From NCBI GenBank assembly GCA_017613815.1, contig JAGADB010000182.1, forward strand, positions 1 to 11,173: DNA of 11,173 nucleotides, written 5' to 3'. Position numbers and translations under genes: made by a program. The first letter of the stretch is position 1; every line of letters starts with the position of its first letter. The notes below the pieces were generated by a model. That model was not told the DNA's origin, did not search any database, and saw nothing but the letters and a program-made list of their open reading frames with translations. Shown here in pieces: positions 6,228-11,173 of the stretch. This stretch comes from Clostridia bacterium. Its GTDB lineage: Bacteria > Bacillota > Clostridia > Oscillospirales > CAG-382.

Positions 6228-8202
6228 TTATTATCTCTATGGCTTTTTCAAGCGTTTCCTCCAAATTGATATCCGAGTTGTCGAGTATAACCGAGTCCTT
6301 TGCCGGCACGCACGGCGCCGTCTTTCTCGTAGAGTCGTTCTTATCCCTTAATACGAGTTCTTCGTACACCTTTTCGTATTCGACGTCCTGTCCCTTTTCT
6401 TTGAGTTCGAGGTACCTTCTCATCGCCCGTTTTTCGTCGTCGGCTCTTAAAAATATCTTGACGTCGGCGTTCGGGAGCACGACGGTTCCTATGTCGCGGC
6501 CGTCCATTATGACGTTAGCCTTTCTCGCAAAATCCCTCTGCATTTCGAGCAGAAATTCCCTCACCTTGGGGAGCGCCGAGACGTCTGACGCGTACATCGA
6601 TATTTCGGGTGTCCTTATATCCGTCGAAACGTCGTCGTCATCGAGGAAAATGTGCTGATTTCCGTCTATCCAGTCGACTTTTACGTGAATTTTATCGAAA
6701 TGCTCCGACAGCGTTTTTTCGTCGTGCGGGTCAATTCCGTTTTTCTTTGCGTAAAGTCCTATCGTTCTGTAAATTGCGCCGGTATCGACGTGGATATATC
6801 CGAGTTTTTTTGCAAGCAGCTTTGCAAGCGACGACTTGCCCGAGCCCGAAGGTCCGTCTATTGCTATTGAAATCATTTTAATCATCCTTTCCTTTTTCGA
6901 AACGTTCTTTGCCGCAAGATATGCCGTGCAGAACGCTATTTGCAGATTAAAGCCGCCGGTATACGCGTCCACGTCCATCACTTCGCCCGCAAAATACAGA
7001 TTTTTCACGAGTTTTGATTCCATCGTCGACGGATTTATCTCTTTTACGTCGACGCCGCCCGACGTTACTATCGCCTCGTCAATCGGCCGGAAAGCCGATA
7101 TTTCAAGCGAAAAAGATTTGAACGCGCGCGCTATATTCTTTCTTTCCTCTCTGCTTACGGAGTTTGCCTTTTTGTCGGGAGAAACGCCGCAACAAACGCA
7201 GAACGGCTTTGCAAGGCTTTTCGGAAGCATACTCATAAGCGCGTTTGAAATATTCGTATTGCTCTTTTCCGAAAACAGTTTTACGAGTTTTTCGTCGATT
7301 TTTTCCTCGGAAAGCGCGGGTTTTAAGTCGATTTGCGCGCGATACGCGTTGTTTTCGGGATTTTTAATGTGAGCCGACGCGCTCAGCACGAGCGGTCCCG
7401 ATATTCCGAAATGCGTAAAGAGCATTTCGCCCCTCTCGGAAAAAAGCGGCTTCCCTTTTGGCTTTGCCGCGTCGTAAACGGAAAAATCCACGTTTTTGAG
7501 CGTAAGTCCGCTGAGAGACTCGCAAAGCTCTTTTTCTTTGCATTCCATCGGCACAAGCGACGGCGAAAGCGGTTTTACGGTATGTCCGAACTTTTTTGCA
7601 AACCTATATCCGTCTCCGTCGGAGCCCGTCGCCTTATACGACGCGCCGCCGGTGCAGATTACGCACTTATCGAACGAAAACTTCTGTTTTTCGTCCGTTA
7701 GAATTTCAAAAAGTCCGTCCTTTTTTTCCGCCGAAACGACCTTTTGATTTACGACTTTTACGCCGGTTTCGATTATTTTTTTCTTGAAAACATTCAAAAT
7801 ATCGACGGATTTATCCGACTGCGGAAACACTCTGTTTCCGCGTTCGGTTTTGAGTTTCGTTCCGCCTTTTTCGAAAAACTCCATGGTTTTTTCTGGCGGA
7901 AATGCGCAGTATGCGGCGTAGAGGAACTTCGGGTTGGTCGGCACGTTCTTCATAAACGTGTTTATATCGGAATTATTCGTTACGTTGCATCTGCCCTTGC
8001 CCGTAATCAGCAGTTTTTTGCCGAGGTAGGCGTTATCGAAGCGGGCTTCGGACGAAAGTTTTTTATCCGACTTGTTTTTTTCAAAAAGCGTAACGTCGGC
8101 GCCGAATTCCGCCGCTTTGCAGGCGCACATAAGTCCCGACGCGCCTCCGCCTATTACCGCGACTCTGATTTTTCCGTCTTTTTCCGTCATTTTTTCATTC
8201 AT
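6202..8202 (-). CDS. HI0933-family flavoprotein fused in frame to cytidylate kinase
   Basis: One uninterrupted 666-codon frame holds two proteins that are normally separate. Residues 1 to about 439 are an NAD(P)/FAD-dependent oxidoreductase of the HI0933 (YhiN, aminoacetone oxidase-like) family: FAD-binding GGGASG (18-23), signature LGKKLLITGKGRCNVTN (60-76), CTGGASY (183-189), LFTHFGISGP (261-270) and the C-terminal GEVMDVDAYTGGFNLQ block (406-421). A 16-residue insert at about 44-59 precedes the signature. Residues 443-666 are a full-length (224-residue) CMP kinase: P-loop GPSGSGKS (450-457), DTGAIYR (473-479), DGRDIGTVVLP, RRYLELKEKG and RDKNDSTR. An internal ATG at 6876 with a ribosome site suggests that Cmk is also, or mainly, made on its own. 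The start overlaps the rpiR stop as TGATG; another ATG at 8190 is possible. The flavoprotein's substrate is unknown. Confidence 0.85.
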   Translation of the reverse strand: MNEKMTEKDGKIRVAVIGGGASGLMCACKAAEFGADVTLFEKNKSDKKLSSEARFDNAYLGKKLLITGKGRCNVTNNSDINTFMKNVPTNPKFLYAAYCAFPPEKTMEFFEKGGTKLKTERGNRVFPQSDKSVDILNVFKKKIIETGVKVVNQKVVSAEKKDGLFEILTDEKQKFSFDKCVICTGGASYKATGSDGDGYRFAKKFGHTVKPLSPSLVPMECKEKELCESLSGLTLKNVDFSVYDAAKPKGKPLFSERGEMLFTHFGISGPLVLSASAHIKNPENNAYRAQIDLKPALSEEKIDEKLVKLFSEKSNTNISNALMSMLPKSLAKPFCVCCGVSPDKKANSVSREERKNIARAFKSFSLEISAFRPIDEAIVTSGGVDVKEINPSTMESKLVKNLYFAGEVMDVDAYTGGFNLQIAFCTAYLAAKNVSKKERMIKMISIAIDGPSGSGKSSLAKLLAKKLGYIHVDTGAIYRTIGLYAKKNGIDPHDEKTLSEHFDKIHVKVDWIDGNQHIFLDDDDVSTDIRTPEISMYASDVSALPKVREFLLEMQRDFARKANVIMDGRDIGTVVLPNADVKIFLRADDEKRAMRRYLELKEKGQDVEYEKVYEELVLRDKNDSTRKTAPCVPAKDSVILDNSDINLEETLEKAIEIINAKLGAER
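6874..6894 (-). promoter_or_regulatory. cmk: Internal ribosome site and start for cmk
   Basis: Inside the fused frame the minus strand reads AAGGAAAGG (6886-6894), then ATG at 6885 and, three codons on, ATG at 6876. The AGGA core is eight bases from the second ATG, which gives the canonical Cmk N-terminus MISIAIDGPSG. Stand-alone Cmk would therefore cover 6202-6876, 224 residues, the usual family size. It looks like a normal cmk start whose upstream neighbour has lost its stop codon. Confidence 0.7.
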
Positions 8203-9068
8203 CAGCTTCTCGCGGCTTCGTAAACGTCGTATTCGTCCCAGATTTTTTCAAGCTCGTTGAAGGTGTTCTCTATCGTAATTCTGTTTTTGCGGCCTATCGC
8301 GACTATAAGAGCGTTGATAATACTGAGCGGCGCAACAAGCGAGTCAACGAACGACGCCATATCGCTTATGGCAAACAGTTTTACGTCGGCAAATTCCGTT
8401 ATCGGCGCCATATCGCCGTCGGTGAGCGCGATTACCGTCGCGCCCTTTTTCTTTGAAAATTCCGCCGCCGTCCTGGTCCTCTTTGAGTATCTGGGATAGG
8501 ATATCGCTATAAGCACGTCGTCTTTTGATATTCTGAATATCTCCTCGAAAAGCTCACTCGTGCTGTTGGAGCTTACCAGATGCACGTTATCGAAAATATA
8601 GCTGAAATAGTGGTTCATAAAGTCAGCGAGCATATACGACGAGCGCTTGCCGATTATATAAATATTCTTTGCCGAGCATATGGCGTCAACCGCCTCTTCA
8701 AACGCCTTTTCGTCGAGGTTTGCAAGCGACGCCTTCAGGTTTCCTATGTCAGACGACATCACCTTCTGCAAGATATTCTTTTCGCCCATCATGGTGTCCG
8801 CGACGTCTATTCTCTGCACCGCGGTAAGCTTTGAGCGCAGGCTTTTGCGGAGTTCGGTCTGGAATTCGGGGTAACCCGAAAAGCCGAGCTCGATTGCAAA
8901 TCTCACGACCGTCGATTCCGACGTGCCTACGCATTCGCCGAGCTTTGTCGCCGTGAGGTACGCCGTCTTTTCGCTGTGGTCTATGATATAGTTTGCTATT
9001 TTTTTATGGCTTTTTGACATTCCGGGGAGTGCTTTTCTTATCTGTTCAAACAGTCCGGCAGTCTGCAT
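8202..9068 (-). CDS. RpiR/MurR family transcriptional regulator
   Basis: A 288-residue regulator with an N-terminal RpiR-type helix-turn-helix domain (about 1-77; recognition region LGECVGTSESTVVRFAIELGF at about 43-63) and a C-terminal SIS sugar-phosphate-binding domain (about 122-258; IGKRSS near 139-144, ISYPRYSKRT near 189-198, ALTDGD near 214-219). Members usually sense a phosphosugar and control sugar catabolism, but no sugar gene is present here. The start is set by AAAGGAGAT eight bases upstream, behind a strong promoter at 9125-9153. The stop overlaps the next gene as TGATG. Standing first in a run of housekeeping genes, it may control itself, that run or the divergent nnr gene; its effector cannot be read from the sequence. 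Confidence 0.93.
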   Translation of the reverse strand: MQTAGLFEQIRKALPGMSKSHKKIANYIIDHSEKTAYLTATKLGECVGTSESTVVRFAIELGFSGYPEFQTELRKSLRSKLTAVQRIDVADTMMGEKNILQKVMSSDIGNLKASLANLDEKAFEEAVDAICSAKNIYIIGKRSSYMLADFMNHYFSYIFDNVHLVSSNSTSELFEEIFRISKDDVLIAISYPRYSKRTRTAAEFSKKKGATVIALTDGDMAPITEFADVKLFAISDMASFVDSLVAPLSIINALIVAIGRKNRITIENTFNELEKIWDEYDVYEAARS

Positions 9069-9124
9069 AACCCTATCTCCTTTATTATAAACGTACTTAT
9101 TTTTATATATTATTTTACTTAATA

Positions 9125-9153
9125 ATTATCGCATTTTTTGCATATTTTGTCAA
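9125..9153 (-). promoter_or_regulatory. Sigma-A promoter for the rpiR-to-rpsA block
   Basis: On the minus strand a perfect TTGACA (9148-9153) is followed after 17 bases by GATAAT (9125-9130), five of six matches to consensus. The start of transcription would fall near 9118, giving a 5' leader of about 50 bases before the rpiR ATG. This is the only strong promoter found for the genes down to rpsA. Confidence 0.8.
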
Positions 9154-9173
9154 GTAATATTATATTCTGATTA

Positions 9174-9202
9174 TTTACAAAACCGTTTTTTAGTTGTATA
9201 AT
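9174..9202 (+). promoter_or_regulatory. Sigma-A promoter for nnr
   Basis: TTTACA (9174-9179) is followed after 17 bases by a perfect TATAAT (9197-9202). Transcription would start near 9209, just ahead of the AAAGGAGGTG ribosome site at 9213-9222. An in-frame ATG at 9201 lies inside the -10 box, so it cannot be the translation start of this transcript. The promoter is back to back with the leftward one; their -35 boxes are 20 bases apart. Confidence 0.82.
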
Positions 9203-9227
9203 GTTTTTGAGAAAAGGAGGTGCGGCA

Positions 9228-10736
9228 ATGAAACTGTATTTGCCTTCAAAAGTAAGAAGCGCGGAAATGAAGTTGTTTGAAAACGGAGTTTCTCCGGAAG
9301 AGCTTATGAAAAAGGCGGCAAAAGCGGTCTTTGACGACGTTTTTCCGAGACTCAAGCCTTCCGACGCGGTATCTGTCTTATGCGGAAAAGGCAACAACGC
9401 GGGCGACGGATACGCGCTTGCTCGTATGTTGATGGACAAGAACGTAAACGTAATATGCCTTGACGTATTTGCCTCTCCTCCGACGGCGGAGCCCGCAAAA
9501 ACCTTCTTTGAAAGCTACGTTTCGAGCGGCGGAGCATTGGAAAGCGATATAAAAAAGCAGCTCAAAATCATTGCCGTTTCCGACGTAATCATCGACGCCG
9601 TTTTCGGAATAGGTTTTCACGGAAACATTGAAAGCGAAAGCGAGGTTTACAGGGTTCTCGACGGAGCGAACAATGCGCGCGCCTACAAAATCGCACTCGA
9701 CGTGCCGAGCGGTGTGAGGTGCGATGACGGAAGCGTGGGAAACATCGCTTTTGCCGCAAACGAAACCTTAACTCTTGCCGTTTTCAAGGTCGGGCTCCTT
9801 TCATATCCCGCAAAGCTTTTCTGCGGGAAAATCTCCGTTCTCAAATTATCTCCCCTCACGGAAGCGCTTGAAAGCGAACCTTGCGACAGTTTTTCACCCG
9901 ACAGCGCATACGTAAAAGCCGCGCTTCCCGTGCGTTTTGAATTTTCAAACAAGGGCGATTACGGAAAACTGCTTGCGATATGCGGAAGCAAAAATATGTC
10001 GGGCGCCGCTCTGCTTTCCTGCAAGGCCGCCTTACGCTCGGGCGCGGGACTCGTTACGCTTGCGTCGGCGGAAAGTGTGATAAACCGCGTAAGCGCTACT
10101 CTTGCGGAGCCGGTTTACGCGCCTTACGACGAGGACGACGAAACGAGCGTCAAAAAAATATCGCAGTCGACCGCAAAATATACCGCTGTTTTAATCGGCT
10201 GCGGGCTCGGGATTTCCGAAAACAAAAAGGAAATGCTAAATCACGTAATCACAAACGCGTACTGCCGTCTTATTATTGACGCCGACGGAATAAATATGCT
10301 TGCCGATAATATAAATGTATTAAAGGAAGCGCACAAAACTCCGATTATCACGCCGCATCCGCTTGAATTTTCACGGATTTCTTCGCTTGACGCAGGCTAC
10401 ATAAACGAAAACCGCATAAAAGTTGCGCGTGAGTTTGCGGAAAAATACCGCTGTATAGTAGTCCTCAAAGGCGCCGGCACGGTTATCGCATCTCCCGACG
10501 GAAAATACGCCGTCAATTCGTCCGGCAACCCGGGACTTGCAAAAGCAGGAAGCGGAGACGTACTTGCGGGGCTTATCGCGGGGCTTGCGGCAAACACAAA
10601 TATATCCGCGTTTGACGCGGCTGTCTGCGGAGTGTATCTCCACGGCTACGCCGCCGACGTGCTCAAGCAAAAATACTCCGAATACGGCCTTTTGCCGTCG
10701 GATCTCCCCGAGGAGATTGCAAAACTGCTTCCTTAA
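9228..10736 (+). CDS. nnr: Bifunctional NAD(P)H-hydrate epimerase/dehydratase
   Basis: A 502-residue fusion of NnrE (YjeF_N, about 1-210) and NnrD (YjeF_C, ribokinase-like, about 225-502), which together repair hydrated NAD(P)H: the first interconverts R and S hydrates, the second removes water from the S form with ADP or ATP. NnrE shows CGKGNNAGDGY (62-71; commonly GNNGGDG), D123 in DAVFGIGF and ALDVPSG (156-162). NnrD shows GKLLAICGSKNMSGAALL (246-263), DADGINML, TPHPLEF (375-381), LKGAGT (413-418) and NPGLAKAGSGDVLAG (434-448), where AGSGD replaces the usual GGTGD; the catalytic Asp is D444. The start at 9228 is set by AAAGGAGGTG five bases upstream. A lipoprotein gene follows after 21 bases, so the two are probably co-transcribed. 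Confidence 0.96.
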   Translation: MKLYLPSKVRSAEMKLFENGVSPEELMKKAAKAVFDDVFPRLKPSDAVSVLCGKGNNAGDGYALARMLMDKNVNVICLDVFASPPTAEPAKTFFESYVSSGGALESDIKKQLKIIAVSDVIIDAVFGIGFHGNIESESEVYRVLDGANNARAYKIALDVPSGVRCDDGSVGNIAFAANETLTLAVFKVGLLSYPAKLFCGKISVLKLSPLTEALESEPCDSFSPDSAYVKAALPVRFEFSNKGDYGKLLAICGSKNMSGAALLSCKAALRSGAGLVTLASAESVINRVSATLAEPVYAPYDEDDETSVKKISQSTAKYTAVLIGCGLGISENKKEMLNHVITNAYCRLIIDADGINMLADNINVLKEAHKTPIITPHPLEFSRISSLDAGYINENRIKVAREFAEKYRCIVVLKGAGTVIASPDGKYAVNSSGNPGLAKAGSGDVLAGLIAGLAANTNISAFDAAVCGVYLHGYAADVLKQKYSEYGLLPSDLPEEIAKLLP

Positions 10737-10744
10737 TACTTTCC

Positions 10745-10760
10745 GGGAGGCATTTTTACG
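10745..10760 (+). promoter_or_regulatory. Ribosome site facing an ACG codon
   Basis: GGGAGG at 10745-10750 is followed seven bases later by ACG (10758-10760) and a run of lysine codons. Spacing and context are those of a normal start, with ACG where ATG is expected. No ATG or GTG exists in this frame between the nnr stop and the lipobox. This decides the probable start of the lipoprotein gene. Confidence 0.6.
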
Positions 10761-11173
10761 AAAAAACGTTGTAAAAAGACGTTAAAAATCCGTTTTTTGA
10801 CAAAAACAAAGAAAATCACCCTCGTTTTCGCGCTTGTTTTTATTATTTTTCCGCTGTCTTCATGCGGAAATTCTTCAAACGGAAAATCAAAATTATGCGA
10901 CGTGCTTTTTTCCGATTACGCGTCGCAGGTTGAGTTCTTTTTTGAAAGCGAAAACGGAAGCGTTTCGGGGACGGCGAACGTATTGAAAAGCGATTTTATA
11001 AGGATTGACGTAACCTCTCCCGACCCGTTTTCAGGCATTTCCGCGGAAATAACGGATTCAGGTGAAAACAACCTTATCACCGTCTCGTTTTCGGGCATAA
11101 AAGCGGAGCTTCCCGCCGACGCCATCGAAAAAATCAGTCTCATTTCGAGCGCGTTCGGAGACGGAGCCGCATC
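10758..11173 (+). CDS. Lipoprotein, LolA/YdcC/GerS-like, 3' end cut
   Basis: The frame is open from the nnr stop to the window edge. It encodes a Lys-rich N-terminus, a hydrophobic core TLVFALVFIIFPLSSC and a lipobox LSSC with the cysteine codon at 10863, so the product is an exported lipid-anchored protein. The visible mature part (about 103 residues) alternates polar and hydrophobic residues like beta-strands, with a TSPDPFSGISAE segment recalling the SPE-x-x-x-G feature of LolA-fold lipoproteins such as YdcC and GerS. Those are encoded close to nnr or alr in other Firmicutes, which supports the guess. Start choice is uncertain: ACG at 10758 has the ribosome site; TTG at 10797 gives a tidier signal peptide (MTKTKKITLVF) but has none. 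Automatic gene calling could miss this gene. Confidence 0.7.

Noticed and set aside
9084..9089. A TATAAT on the minus strand just before the rpiR ribosome site
   Set aside because: It has no -35 at the right distance and is too close to the ribosome site to give a usable leader; the pair at 9125-9153 is better.
9201..9227. Upstream ATG giving a nine-residue extension of Nnr
   Set aside because: It falls inside the -10 box and before the likely transcript start, whereas ATG 9228 has a perfect ribosome site.

Overview
The window is a housekeeping stretch of a low-to-moderate GC Bacillota (Firmicutes) chromosome, most likely class Clostridia. The gene neighbourhoods point that way: cmk, plsC, ispH and rpsA in a row, an Xaa-Pro peptidase next to efp, and an Nnr enzyme followed by a lipoprotein. 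Strong AAGGAGG-type ribosome sites and sigma-A promoters of the TTGACA/TATAAT type fit as well. I see no phage, transposon, CRISPR, tRNA, rRNA or defence genes, and nothing I would call a new multi-gene system. The interest lies in gene architecture: a fused reading frame, an unusual ribosomal-protein tail, a probable non-ATG start and several one-to-four-base overlaps.

Layout, left to right. Positions 1-505 (minus) hold efp, cut by the window edge, with its own promoter at 545-573. To its right on the same strand are an Xaa-Pro aminopeptidase (581-1672), an endonuclease IV-like TIM-barrel protein (1723-2583) and a YqeG-type HAD phosphatase (2580-3104). These read yqeG, TIM barrel, peptidase, efp. 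An intrinsic terminator (3131-3162) separates them from the next minus-strand block.

That block runs from 9068 down to 3176: an RpiR-type regulator, a HI0933-family flavoprotein joined in frame to cytidylate kinase, an acyltransferase (PlsC), IspH and ribosomal protein S1. All its junctions overlap or abut (TGATG, in-frame fusion, 26-nt overlap, ATGA, TAATG), so it looks like one tightly coupled operon. It is driven by a good promoter at 9125-9153, perhaps helped by a weaker internal promoter in ispH.

A divergent intergenic region (9069-9227) carries two back-to-back promoters. Rightward from it run the bifunctional NAD(P)H-hydrate repair enzyme (9228-10736) and, 21 nt on, a lipoprotein gene cut by the right edge. 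The lipoprotein resembles the LolA-like proteins that sit near nnr and alr in other Firmicutes, and its probable start codon is ACG or TTG rather than ATG.

Taken together the genes cover translation (EF-P, S1), peptide turnover, isoprenoid and phospholipid precursors (IspH, PlsC), nucleotide supply (Cmk), possible DNA repair (endonuclease IV-like) and NAD(P)H repair (Nnr).
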